Positions 9,575-18,492 of a DNA stretch of 64,000 nt are shown here, one piece after another. The notes beneath the pieces are model-generated. The model was not told the origin of the DNA, searched no databases, and saw only the letters and a program-made list of their open reading frames with translations. Position numbers and translations under genes: made by a program. Every line of letters starts with the position of its first letter. The first letter of the stretch is position 1. Source of the DNA: VXNJ01 sp965249595 (GTDB lineage: Bacteria; Chloroflexota; UBA11872; VXNJ01); the NCBI GenBank assembly GCA_965249595.1, contig OZ252242.1, positions 1,984,001 to 2,048,000 on the forward strand. Reading direction: 5' to 3'.

Positions 9575-10720
9575 CTAAGGCGGCGACGCCTCGCCGCCCG
9601 ACAACGGCGAGGCGTCGCCGGAATCTGCCGAATCGTCGCGAGCGCTTTCAAATTTGGCCCAGCGCAGAAAGATCGCCCGTACGGTCAGGGAGATAAGCAC
9701 CCCCAACGGGATCCCAAAAATAATCCCCCAAAAACCCATCAGCGCCGATCCGACCAGAACCGAGGTGATCAGCACCAGGGGATTTACCCCGGCCACGTGC
9801 CCGACCACGTTCGGCCGCACCAGGTTTTCCAACACCACTTGCACGATAAGCAGCGGGATCCCAACCCAGAACACCGCCACCGTCCAGGAGTCAAGAGCGG
9901 CAATCAGGATCGGTAAAAGCAGGGCGATTACGGCGCCGACGAACGGGATCACCAGCAACAGGCCGGAGATAACGGCCGGAAAAACTATGTAGTCAACCCC
10001 GGCGATCGCCAGCACAATAGCCACCGCAATACCAAAAAGCACCACCTCAACGAGCACACCGAACATATACGCTCCAAATGCGCTATGGACGGTGCTGGCC
10101 CCGAAGTCGAAATAGCGGGCGACGCGATCGGGCATCATCTGACGCAGGCGATCGATCGCCGGGCCCCAATTTAAGAGCAGATAAACGGTGACGACTAGCA
10201 CCAACACGAAATTGACAATGCCGGTAGCGATCGACGTTAGGCCGGACAGCACCTCGCCGGCGGCCTGTCCGAGCAGTCCTTGAACAGTGCTGGCGTAGTC
10301 GGCCACCACTTGCTCCACGCTGGTAATCGAAACGCCAAACGGGGCCAAAAGCGAAATCGCCAATGCGGCCAGCTCAACGATTTCGTCGCGGTGTCCGCCA
10401 ATTTCGCGGGTAATGCCGGTCAGGTCACGGACCATGAAGGGCACGGTAAGGATCAATGCAACAGTTATGATCCCGAACGAGCCGAGGGCAACAACCAATA
10501 CGGCGACGGAGTAGGGAATCCGGTGCCCGCGAATTTGCGGCCGCTGGGCGGCGCGCACTAGCGGCAGCAACGCCAGATTGATCATCCCGGCAAAAAGAAA
10601 GATGATCAGCACCGAACCCAATTGCTGGCCGGCTTCGACCAACCAGCTGAGCAGGTAAACAGACAATGCGGCGATGCCCAACCCGTAGAAGAGGCGCCGC
10701 AGTACGCGGGTCGTTAACAA
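9575..10720 (-). CDS. AI-2E family transporter (PF01594) membrane protein
   Basis: A 381-residue multi-pass membrane protein of the AI-2 exporter/permease family. Members export small molecules or act as sodium/proton antiporters; the substrate is not predictable. Visible helices include LGIAALSVYLLSWLV, MINLALLPLVRAAQ, a long central hydrophobic run and the family's C-terminal PFVGAVIALLLPILIAALD and LMGFWGIIFGIPLGVLISL blocks. The start is a TTG three bases after the pntB stop, making this the last gene of the transhydrogenase operon. The hydrophilic tail is rich in Asp, Ser and Gly. Why it travels with a transhydrogenase is unclear. Confidence 0.85.
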   Translation of the reverse strand: MLTTRVLRRLFYGLGIAALSVYLLSWLVEAGQQLGSVLIIFLFAGMINLALLPLVRAAQRPQIRGHRIPYSVAVLVVALGSFGIITVALILTVPFMVRDLTGITREIGGHRDEIVELAALAISLLAPFGVSITSVEQVVADYASTVQGLLGQAAGEVLSGLTSIATGIVNFVLVLVVTVYLLLNWGPAIDRLRQMMPDRVARYFDFGASTVHSAFGAYMFGVLVEVVLFGIAVAIVLAIAGVDYIVFPAVISGLLLVIPFVGAVIALLLPILIAALDSWTVAVFWVGIPLLIVQVVLENLVRPNVVGHVAGVNPLVLITSVLVGSALMGFWGIIFGIPLGVLISLTVRAIFLRWAKFESARDDSADSGDASPLSGGEASPP

Positions 10721-10723
10721 GGG

Positions 10724-12109
10724 TTAAGCATTTTTCAGGGCGGTTAATAGTTTCTCGGTCATGGCCCGGCCGTCGCCGAAAAGCATCATCGTGTTCTCGG
10801 CCGCAAACAGCTCATTGGTGATGCCGGCAAATCCGGGCGAGAGGGAGCGTTTTATGACCATCACCGAACGGGCCCTGGTTACCTCCAGAATCGGCATTCC
10901 GTAAATCGGACTACCCGGATCGTTTGCCGCCGCCGGGTTCACCACGTCGTTGGCCCCAATCACCAATGCCACGTCAGTCTGCGGGAGCTGGGGATTGATC
11001 CGCTCCAATTCAAACAGTTCGTCATACGGCACGTCGGCCTCCGCCAGGAGCACATTCATGTGCCCGGGCATTCGGCCGGCAACCGGGTGAATTCCGTAGC
11101 CAACCGAAACTCCGCGGGACTTTAAAAGGTCGGCCAAATCGCGCACGGCGTGCTGGGCCTGGGCAACCGCAAGTCCATAGCCGGGCACGAAGACAACGCT
11201 TCGCGCGGTCTCCAAAATCATCGCCGCTTCTTCGGGCTCGGCCGAAACCACCCGACCGGCGTAGATGTCGCCGGCTACGATGGTGGCCGGTCCGAAGTTC
11301 TTTAGCACCACGTCGATCAGTGAGCGGTTCATGGCCCGACTCATGATCATCGTCAGCAGCAATCCGGCGACGCCAACGAGCGATCCGGCAACAATCAAGA
11401 CTTCGTTGCTTAAGGCAAACCCGGTCGCCGCCGCGGCCACCCCGGAGAGCGAATTGAGAAGCGAGATGACAACCGGCATGTCGGCCCCGCCGATGGGCAA
11501 AGCAACCGCGAATCCAATCAGGCCGGCAACTGCGGCCAGCGCCAACAGGGCCCATATCCAGCTCGGATCGTATACAAACGCACCGGCCAGGGCGATGGCC
11601 ACCAGCAGCTGGACGGCGATGCTTAGGCGATGAAAGAGATTTATGCGCGGGCGCCAGCTAAATATGCCCTGCAGCTTTACGAGGGCGATAAGTGAGCCGG
11701 TGAGCGTGATCACTCCAATCAATGTCCCGGCGGCCACTGAAACCGATATCTGAACGCCGGCCACGGCACCGGCCTGGATGCCAACAAAGGCCACCGCAAT
11801 AGCCACCAGCGCCGAAGCCGCCCCACCGAACCCGTTAAAGGCGGCCACCAATTGCGGCATGGCGGTAAATTTCACGGTCAGGGTCAGGGCTATTCCGACT
11901 GCAGCGCCGACACCTATCCCGATCGCTATCCACTGATATTCGACGATTTCGGCAGACGTCAAGGTCGCCAGCACCGCCAGCAACATTCCGCCCGCGGCCA
12001 ATTGATTGCCACGCACCGCCGTGCGTGGCGAAGCCAGACCCTTGAGCCCAAGGATCAACATAATCGCGGCGATCAGATAGGCAAGGGCGATGAGCCAGTC
12101 GATATTCAC
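10724..12109 (-). CDS. pntB: NAD(P) transhydrogenase subunit beta
   Basis: The 461-residue beta subunit of proton-translocating transhydrogenase, which uses the proton gradient to drive hydride transfer from NADH to NADP+. The first two-thirds is membrane domain (about nine hydrophobic helices). The last 180 residues form the NADP(H)-binding domain III, with VSVGYGIHPVAGRMPGHMNVLL, the conserved ANDVVNPAA loop, and PIYGMPILEV followed by KRSLSPGFAG. The ATG overlaps the pntAB stop by four bases (ATGA), as expected for stoichiometric membrane-subunit synthesis. Confidence 0.96.
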   Translation of the reverse strand: MNIDWLIALAYLIAAIMLILGLKGLASPRTAVRGNQLAAGGMLLAVLATLTSAEIVEYQWIAIGIGVGAAVGIALTLTVKFTAMPQLVAAFNGFGGAASALVAIAVAFVGIQAGAVAGVQISVSVAAGTLIGVITLTGSLIALVKLQGIFSWRPRINLFHRLSIAVQLLVAIALAGAFVYDPSWIWALLALAAVAGLIGFAVALPIGGADMPVVISLLNSLSGVAAAATGFALSNEVLIVAGSLVGVAGLLLTMIMSRAMNRSLIDVVLKNFGPATIVAGDIYAGRVVSAEPEEAAMILETARSVVFVPGYGLAVAQAQHAVRDLADLLKSRGVSVGYGIHPVAGRMPGHMNVLLAEADVPYDELFELERINPQLPQTDVALVIGANDVVNPAAANDPGSPIYGMPILEVTRARSVMVIKRSLSPGFAGITNELFAAENTMMLFGDGRAMTEKLLTALKNA

Positions 12110-12387
12110 TGGCGACGCCGGAATTTAGCCAACATGCGGCCGGTTATTAGAAAACCGCCAACAACATTTATGGTGGCCAGGGTCAGGGCAACCGTACCCA
12201 GCACCGTGGCCGTGACGCCTTCCGCGGCGCCGGCGGCAATTAAGGCCCCGACGATGGTGATTCCGGATATTGCGTTGGCGCCGGACATCAGCGGGGTGTG
12301 CAGCGTAGGCGGTACTTTGGTGATAAGTTCGAGGCCCAAAAGCACGGCCAGCGCAAACACCGTCAACAGAGCAATAAAAGGTTCCAT
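12106..12387 (-). CDS. pntAB: NAD(P) transhydrogenase subunit alpha, membrane part (alpha-2)
   Basis: A 93-residue small subunit with three hydrophobic helices (LLTVFALAVLLGLELI, ANAISGITIVGALIAAG, ATINVVGGFLITGRML). The signature TPLMSGANAISGI matches domain II of PntA. In organisms with split alpha subunits this is encoded separately between pntAA and pntB, exactly as here. It overlaps pntB by four bases and follows pntAA by 32 bases. Confidence 0.94.
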   Translation of the reverse strand: MEPFIALLTVFALAVLLGLELITKVPPTLHTPLMSGANAISGITIVGALIAAGAAEGVTATVLGTVALTLATINVVGGFLITGRMLAKFRRRQ

Positions 12388-12419
12388 TGGCCTACCGGTC
12401 CTGGCCGAATTGCCAACTA

Positions 12420-13580
12420 CTAGCCATCGACCGATTCCAACTGGCTCGCCACGGCATCGCTTACCACCTTGCCGCCTTTGGTAACCAATGCGCCGGCGAG
12501 GATTTCATCGACGGTCGGATCGCCGTCATTTTCAGCCAGCAGACACAGAAACCGAGTCAGATTGCGCGAGTACATTTGCGATGCATTAACAGCCAATTGG
12601 GACTCGCCGTCGGTTAATCCGATGACCGCCACGCCCTTGTGAACGATGGTCTGGTCCGGCTTCGTCAGCTCACAGTTGCCGCCCTTGGCGGCCGCCAAAT
12701 CGACAAGCACCGAACCCGGACGCATCATCTCCAACATCGCTTTGGTAACCAGCACCGGGGCCCGCGCACCGGCCACCAGGGCGGTGGTTATTACGGCATC
12801 GGCGGCCGCCAATTCGCGGCCCAGTTGGTCCCGCTGGCGTGCCAGAAATTCGTCGGACTGGCTACGCGCGTAACCACCGGCAGTTTCCAATTCGGCGGTG
12901 TCAAGATCCAATTCGATAAAGCGTGCGCCCAGGCTTTCCACCTGCTCGCGCACTACGTCGCGCACGTCGTAGGCGTAAACCAGCGCCCCCAGTCGGCGGG
13001 CGGTCGCTATCGCCTGCAATCCAGCCACCCCGACACCGAGTACGACCACGCGCGATGGTCGCAGTGTCCCGGCGGCTGTCATGAGCAGCGGGAAAATTTG
13101 GGCCAATCCATCAGCCGCCGCCAAGACCGCCTTGTAGCCGGTCAGGGTGGCCATCGCCGAGAGAACATCCATCGATTGAGCCCGGGAAATTCGTGGAATC
13201 AATTCAAACGCGTAGCTTGACAAACCAAGGCTGGCCAATTCGGCCATCTGCTTGGCACGGGCGATCGGATCTAGCAATCCGACCACCGTTGCGCCGTTGC
13301 GCAAAAGCGCCAGGTCGGCATCGTCCGGCCGCGGCGTCACGGCCAATATGTCGGCGTTAGCCAAGCCCGCCCCTCGATCCGAAATCACCTGCGCGCCAGC
13401 CGCCGCGTAGTCGGCGTCGTCGTGGCCCGCGGCCGACCCGCTGCCGGAGACGACGTGCACCGCGTACCCGGCCCCGCGCAGCTGGTTGACATCGGCCGGC
13501 ACGAGCGCGACGCGACGTTCCCCGGGCAGGGTCGAGGGGGCCACCACCAGGGTGGCGGGTTGAACGTGGTTTAGCGCCAA
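12420..13580 (-). CDS. pntAA: NAD(P) transhydrogenase subunit alpha, NAD-binding part (alpha-1)
   Basis: The 386-residue soluble domain I subunit, which binds NAD(H) and passes hydride to domain III of PntB. The N-terminus has the alanine-dehydrogenase-like GERRVALVPADV. The Rossmann motif is VVLGVGVAGLQAIATARRLG (residues about 165-185), followed by ALVYAYDVRD. The C-terminus has the family GS.LVDLAAAKGGNCE block. Its ATG lies 10 bases inside the end of the upstream DapA-like gene, so the two are transcribed together. Confidence 0.95.
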   Translation of the reverse strand: MALNHVQPATLVVAPSTLPGERRVALVPADVNQLRGAGYAVHVVSGSGSAAGHDDADYAAAGAQVISDRGAGLANADILAVTPRPDDADLALLRNGATVVGLLDPIARAKQMAELASLGLSSYAFELIPRISRAQSMDVLSAMATLTGYKAVLAAADGLAQIFPLLMTAAGTLRPSRVVVLGVGVAGLQAIATARRLGALVYAYDVRDVVREQVESLGARFIELDLDTAELETAGGYARSQSDEFLARQRDQLGRELAAADAVITTALVAGARAPVLVTKAMLEMMRPGSVLVDLAAAKGGNCELTKPDQTIVHKGVAVIGLTDGESQLAVNASQMYSRNLTRFLCLLAENDGDPTVDEILAGALVTKGGKVVSDAVASQLESVDG

Positions 13581-14494
13581 CTTGCCGCACCGGCAAATAG
13601 TTCGGGCGCAAATCCGGCTACCCCCAGGCGGGCGAGTCGATCAAAGTACCAATCACACATCTTGGCGGATACCTTGTCGAGCGGCTTCGCCGGCGACCGG
13701 ACGTGCGGGCAGGCGATTATTCCCATCTGTTTGAAATATCGCTTCTGGCAATGCATCGCCAGGTCCAGCGACTGGGATTTGAACATCATCAAGGGAGCAA
13801 TCTTGGCGTATTCAGCCAACCCCAATGCAATTTGTCCGCTGCGCAAATTTTGATCGATTCCCACCAGGGCCAAAGCAAGATCTAATCCGGGTACGCAACC
13901 TGCGGCCCCGCGCAGGACATGGTCGGGGTAATTGGCCCCTTCAAGCCCGACAAATACGTCGACTCCGGCATCGGCCAACTCCCGGGTTCGAGGACCGACG
14001 GCAGCCGATTCCTCTTTGACCGAAAAGACCAATTCGACCGCTTGAGTCAACGCCACCAGGTCGGCGGGCAGGGTATCGACGCCGGTCTGCAGCGGCGCAT
14101 TCTGAATCATGATTGGCAATTGACTGGCATCGGCAATGGCGGCTACATGCGTTACGAGAGCCGCTCCACTGCAACCCGGTGGCGGTCGCAACATGAGACC
14201 GGCGGCGCCGATTCCGCGATATTCCGCCGCGCGTCGGGCGGCGCTGTCGGTAAAGCCGTCGAGCCCGACCAAAACGGGCATGCGCACGTTGGCCGACCGC
14301 ACCACGGTTTCGACCACCTCCGCGCATTCGTTTTCGCCCAGGGCCCTCGTCTCAGACGCTATGCCGAGGGTGACCAGGGCGCCAATGGACTCCTCGGCCA
14401 GGTAATCAGAGAGATTGTCGAGCGAGCCATGATCAACGCTGCCGTCGGGGCCAAAGGGCGTCGGCACGACCGGGGCAACTCCGGCGAGATCCAT
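13571..14494 (-). CDS. Dihydrodipicolinate synthase/N-acetylneuraminate lyase family aldolase
   Basis: 307 residues with a class I aldolase TIM barrel. APVVPTPFGPDGSVD opens the barrel, a GIASETRALGENE segment replaces the usual G.TGE loop, and the Schiff-base lysine is in FSVKEES. The conserved barrel Tyr of DapA/NanA (in YN.P) is Gln here (IMIQNAP), so DapA activity in lysine synthesis is unlikely; a keto-deoxy-sugar or hydroxypyruvate-type lyase/dehydratase is more probable (inference). I chose the ATG at 14494; an in-frame TTG at 14566 would add an atypical extension. It heads the transhydrogenase operon and is divergent from iolD. Confidence 0.85.
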   Translation of the reverse strand: MDLAGVAPVVPTPFGPDGSVDHGSLDNLSDYLAEESIGALVTLGIASETRALGENECAEVVETVVRSANVRMPVLVGLDGFTDSAARRAAEYRGIGAAGLMLRPPPGCSGAALVTHVAAIADASQLPIMIQNAPLQTGVDTLPADLVALTQAVELVFSVKEESAAVGPRTRELADAGVDVFVGLEGANYPDHVLRGAAGCVPGLDLALALVGIDQNLRSGQIALGLAEYAKIAPLMMFKSQSLDLAMHCQKRYFKQMGIIACPHVRSPAKPLDKVSAKMCDWYFDRLARLGVAGFAPELFAGAASWR

Positions 14495-14678
14495 CAACTT
14501 TTGCACCAATAGACAAAGCCCGCAAGCTGCCGTTGACGGCAGCCGCAGGGCGCTGTTACGCGACAAATTATCCGCACTTGAAATATTGTCCGTGTCGATC
14601 GGGCGCCCAGCAAAAATTAGAATTGAACAGCCAGCTTGAGCGAAAGCTCACCAAATATCTATTGAAGGGACCGCCGGT

Positions 14679-16556
14679 ATGACACCAGCAACCGTGCGGC
14701 TAACGGCCGGACAGGCCATCGTCCGCTACCTGACCGCCCAATACAGCCGGTTCGACGACCAGGAAACTCGTTTGATCAACGGGATGTTTGGCATCTTTGG
14801 CCACGGCAATGTCGCCGGGTTGGGCCAGGGTCTAGAGGAAGTTGGCGCCGGTCTCCGCTACTACCAGCCGCACAACGAGCAGGCGATGGTTCACGCGGCG
14901 TCGGGATACGCCAAAGCGCGGCGCCGCCGCGCGGTGATTGCCTGCTCGGCTTCGATCGGGCCTGGCTCGACCAACATGGTCACCGGCGCCGCCACCGCCA
15001 CTGTCAATCGATTGCCGGTGCTGTTATTTGCATCTGACAACTACGCCACCCGCTATCAGGGCTCGGTCCTTCAGCAGTTGGAGCACCCGGTGAGTTTCGA
15101 CACTTCGGCCGCTGACACATTGCGGCCGGTGAGTCGATTTTTTGACCGAATTTCACGACCCGAGCAGCTCCTCACGGCCCTGCCCGAAGCCATGCGGATT
15201 CTCACCGATGTCCGTGAGACCGGTGCCGTGACCATCGCCCTGCCGCAAGACGTGCAGATGATGGCCTACGACTGGCCCGAGCGCTTTTTCGAGCGTCGAG
15301 TATGGAACATCGCCCGTCCCTGGCCCAATCCCGACGCCATCAACGCGGCGGCCGACCTACTGCGATCGGCCCGGCAGCCGGTGGTTTTGGCCGGCGGCGG
15401 CGCCATCTATTCAGATGCCGAAGAGGCGCTTGGGGAATTGGCGCGCGGATTTGGAATCCCTATCGGTGAAACCCATGCCGGTTTGTCGGCCGGCCGGCTA
15501 GCCGGCCCGCTGGCACTGGGTGGTATGGGTGTATGCGGCACCCCGCAAGCGGCCCAAATTGCGTCCGGCGCCGATTTGGTCATCGGCGTTGGAACCCGCT
15601 ATTCAGACTTTGCGACCGGCTCCAATTCGCTGTTCCAGAACCCTGACGTCCGATTTCTCAACATCAACGTCACCGGCCACGACGCCTACAAGCAGGGAGC
15701 CTTGGCATTGGAGGGCGATGCCCGCATCGCGCTCGAGCAGTTGCTGCTGGCGGCTGCCGAATACCGGGCCGACCCGGCCTGGACACAGCGGGCAATTCGC
15801 CTAAACGAGGAGTGGCGAACCCAGCTTGATGCCGAAGTACGCCCGCCGGCACCCGGCGAAGGGATGAACCAGGCACAGGTTATTCAGGCCCTAAATGAGC
15901 ATCTTTCGCCCGGCGATTTCATGACTGTGGCCGCCGGTTCGCCCCCCGGCGACGTTCAGCAGCAGTGGATTTCCGAAGGCAGCGGGCAACCGCTCGTCGA
16001 ATTTGGGTACTCCTGCATGGGCTGGGAACTTCCGGCGGCGTTAGGTGCCAAGCTCGCCGATCCCAACGCCGGCGTCTACTCCTTTATCGGAGACGGCACC
16101 TACCTTATGAATAACACCGAGATCGTCACGGCCGCCAAGGAGGGCCTAAAGATCGTAATCGTGGTGGCCAACAATCACGGTTTCCAGATCATTCGCAAGC
16201 TCCAGGAAGGCAAGACGGCGCGTGCCTTTGGCAACGAATTTCGCATGCGCGAGGAAGGCACTGACCGCCTGACCGGCCCTTACATCGGCCTTGATTTCGT
16301 CAAGAACGCCGAATCGCTCGGGGCCGTCGGAATGGCGGCCAAGAACATCGGCGAATTGCGTTCCGCGCTCCAGCGGGCCGAATCGGTGGTCCGCCAGCCA
16401 GTGCTTATCGAATGCGAGGTCGAACCGGCACGTCACGCCGCCGACACCGGCGTCTGGTGGGATGTCGCGGTGCCCGAGGTATCAGACCACGAAGATATCA
16501 GGGCGCTAAGGGCCGAGTACGACGTTCAGCGCAAGGCGCAGCGCACCTACCGCTAG
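14679..16556 (+). CDS. iolD: 3D-(3,5/4)-trihydroxycyclohexane-1,2-dione acylhydrolase (IolD-type ThDP enzyme)
   Basis: 625 residues, the usual IolD length and longer than acetolactate synthases. IolD opens the ring of a trihydroxycyclohexanedione in myo-inositol catabolism, giving 5-deoxyglucuronate. Family landmarks are GMFGIFGHGNVAGLGQGLEE (residues about 32-51), the catalytic-Glu region YQPHNEQAMVHAASGYAKA, VTIALPQDVQ.MAYDWPE, and the ThDP/Mg motif GDGTYLMNNTEI near residue 470 followed by VANNHGFQI. The ATG has an upstream AGGGA. No other classical iol genes are present except Gfo/Idh-type dehydrogenases elsewhere, so the substrate could be an inositol derivative. Confidence 0.9.
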   Translation: MTPATVRLTAGQAIVRYLTAQYSRFDDQETRLINGMFGIFGHGNVAGLGQGLEEVGAGLRYYQPHNEQAMVHAASGYAKARRRRAVIACSASIGPGSTNMVTGAATATVNRLPVLLFASDNYATRYQGSVLQQLEHPVSFDTSAADTLRPVSRFFDRISRPEQLLTALPEAMRILTDVRETGAVTIALPQDVQMMAYDWPERFFERRVWNIARPWPNPDAINAAADLLRSARQPVVLAGGGAIYSDAEEALGELARGFGIPIGETHAGLSAGRLAGPLALGGMGVCGTPQAAQIASGADLVIGVGTRYSDFATGSNSLFQNPDVRFLNINVTGHDAYKQGALALEGDARIALEQLLLAAAEYRADPAWTQRAIRLNEEWRTQLDAEVRPPAPGEGMNQAQVIQALNEHLSPGDFMTVAAGSPPGDVQQQWISEGSGQPLVEFGYSCMGWELPAALGAKLADPNAGVYSFIGDGTYLMNNTEIVTAAKEGLKIVIVVANNHGFQIIRKLQEGKTARAFGNEFRMREEGTDRLTGPYIGLDFVKNAESLGAVGMAAKNIGELRSALQRAESVVRQPVLIECEVEPARHAADTGVWWDVAVPEVSDHEDIRALRAEYDVQRKAQRTYR

Positions 16557-16584
16557 GTCTTCATTGGCCGCTGTCGGATGAAGG

Positions 16585-17046
16585 CTACGTCGCGGGGTAT
16601 TCGTTCTCCGGGTCATGAACCTGAATGATCTCGATGATTCCGCCTTCGGGATCGTGCAGATAGCAGACGGATTTCGCCCCACCCGGCATGGTGACCAATT
16701 TAGTAAACGGCCGGCCGCCGGCGGCCTTAGCCCGTTCGATCATGCCGATCGCGTCATCGGTCGCCACGGCGATGTGGTTGGCATGCAAATGATTGGATTG
16801 GCGCGCTGAGCGGCGCTCCGGATGGGAGTGGTAACAGAGGAATTCAATACTCTGTGGGCTTGCCTCCGAACCCATGATCGCGACCTCAATCGCGGCACCC
16901 GGCAAGCCCACGATCTGACCTGCCAACTCGCCCGGCCGCTGAAACCGGGCCTGCAGTTTGAAACCTAGAGCGCGGTCAAAAAAATCAATCATCAGATCAA
17001 GGTCGGATACGACGATTCCGGTGTGTGACACCGCCGAGAATTTCAA
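16585..17046 (-). CDS. VOC (glyoxalase/dioxygenase) superfamily protein
   Basis: 153 residues with paired beta-alpha-beta modules of the vicinal-oxygen-chelate fold. AVSHTGIVVSDLDLMIDFFD opens the first, NHLHANHIAVATDDAIGMIE the second, and YLHDPEGGIIEIIQ closes it. His in the first module, His in NHIAV and the final Glu match metal-ligand positions, consistent with a lyase, isomerase or dioxygenase of unknown substrate. I place the start at TTG 17046, whose codon overlaps the upstream stop as TTGA. A farther TTG at 17070 is possible. The overlap implies translational coupling to the ADP-ribosylglycohydrolase. Confidence 0.85.
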   Translation of the reverse strand: MKFSAVSHTGIVVSDLDLMIDFFDRALGFKLQARFQRPGELAGQIVGLPGAAIEVAIMGSEASPQSIEFLCYHSHPERRSARQSNHLHANHIAVATDDAIGMIERAKAAGGRPFTKLVTMPGGAKSVCYLHDPEGGIIEIIQVHDPENEYPAT

Positions 17047-18347
17047 TTGCGGCTCATCGCCAATTCGCAAGTTCGGCGGGCCAGATCGCTTATCGCCGAT
17101 CCATCAAATCCGGCCACCATGCTTCCCACCCGATCGCCCAGTGGTCCGGTCCATTTTTCGGGCAGCGAGCGCGCGCCGAGGATGGCTCCGGCGATCGAAC
17201 CGGCGGTAGCGCCGTTGCAGTCGGTGTCCTCGCCGCAAGCCACCGCAATTGATATCGTCCGCTCGAAATCCAGTTCGCCCCAGAGCAATCCGATCGCCAC
17301 AAAAGCGGCGTTGTTGATGGTGTGAACCCCGTGGTAGTGGCCATAGCGCTCGTCCGCCTGGGCCAGAGCGGCTTGCCAATCTATGCCACTATCGCGCAGC
17401 GAAAGCACGTCCTCCAGGGCAAGCTGCAATCGAGAGGCCGCCGGAATCTGGTCCATGCCGGCCAGTATTGCGACCCGCGGATCGTCAGTTGCAAAGGCCG
17501 CGGCATTGGCGGCGGCGGAAAACAATGCCCCGTAAATTCCGTTCTTGGTGTGCGAAACGATTGCGTCGCGATAGGCAAGCGCGGCCGCCCCGGCGGGGTC
17601 GCCGGCGCAGACGTAACCGTAGACATCGGTACGAATTTGAGCGCCAATCCATTCCCGAAACGGGTTTCGTGGTCTAGCTGACAGCGGCGGCTCATCGCCC
17701 AGCAGCAGATTGCGGTAAGCGACTCTCTCGGCGGTGTAGGTCATGTGCGCCGGGATTCCTTCGAGCCACGCATCGGCAACGTTGCGGGGCGAGAAACCGT
17801 ACCCGTGCCGCTCCAATATTGAGAGAGCAAAGATCATGTAGTCGATGTCGTCATCGCGGGCCATTGAATCGAAATTGCCGCGGGTGGCCTCGTCCGCCGA
17901 CCGGTGCAATTCAATCCCGGTATCGTGGTCGGCTATCAACGGGATGTAGTCATCCGGTGGATAGTCGTACGCGGGTTCCAGGTAGCGCCGGATCGCCCAG
18001 GACGGCCAGCCTTCGACCGGTTTTCCCAGCTGGCAGCCGGCGCAACGTCCCAGCCAAGCGCCAAGGGTGGCATTGGCAAGATCTTCAGACAGAGTGCCTA
18101 ATGTAACCCGCGGGGCCGGCCTGGCCGCGCCAATCGCCTCCCAGTCGCTCGGCTCCAAACTCTCCATCGGTCCGCTGCCCGCCAACCGCTCCGCCAGTCC
18201 CCACAGCTTGGCGTATTCCGATTCGGGCGCGTCATCCTGGTTTAGGCGCTGGAAACGATCCCTTAGTTCGGTTGTATCGCATCCCTCTTGATTTAGTTGG
18301 TCGATTTCGAACCCGATCAACGACCGGTCGCTGGTGTATTCGATCAT
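17043..18347 (-). CDS. ADP-ribosylglycohydrolase family protein (DraG-like) with N-terminal extension
   Basis: 434 residues. The all-alpha ADP-ribosylglycohydrolase domain starts around residue 90 (LGAWLGRCAGCQLGKPVEGW). The first metal-binding acidic cluster is RDDDIDYMIFAL, and the second near the C-terminus is CGEDTDCNGATAGSIAGAIL. These enzymes remove ADP-ribose from proteins or small molecules using two Mg or Mn ions. The first 90 residues are charged, helical and not part of the core domain; I do not recognise them. It is coupled to the VOC gene and divergent from tyrS. A second, shorter member lies at 31685-32611. Confidence 0.88.
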   Translation of the reverse strand: MIEYTSDRSLIGFEIDQLNQEGCDTTELRDRFQRLNQDDAPESEYAKLWGLAERLAGSGPMESLEPSDWEAIGAARPAPRVTLGTLSEDLANATLGAWLGRCAGCQLGKPVEGWPSWAIRRYLEPAYDYPPDDYIPLIADHDTGIELHRSADEATRGNFDSMARDDDIDYMIFALSILERHGYGFSPRNVADAWLEGIPAHMTYTAERVAYRNLLLGDEPPLSARPRNPFREWIGAQIRTDVYGYVCAGDPAGAAALAYRDAIVSHTKNGIYGALFSAAANAAAFATDDPRVAILAGMDQIPAASRLQLALEDVLSLRDSGIDWQAALAQADERYGHYHGVHTINNAAFVAIGLLWGELDFERTISIAVACGEDTDCNGATAGSIAGAILGARSLPEKWTGPLGDRVGSMVAGFDGSAISDLARRTCELAMSRN

Positions 18348-18492
18348 TCCAACTCAAACTCCCGCTGGTAGGCTGGCGGTCAATGGATAAATCAGCGTTA
18401 AATTTGGCAGCGCTGAATGTTTTTCAGATTAGCCTTTGCTGCGAGAGAATTCAGCGCCGGCGCCCGTTTCCGGCCAAATTGTTAGAGGCAAA

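Noticed and set aside
11852..12484. Long plus-strand open frame opposite pntB/pntAB
   Set aside because: It is antisense to clearly conserved transhydrogenase genes, crosses two of them, and its product is low-complexity and basic; a by-product of high G+C.
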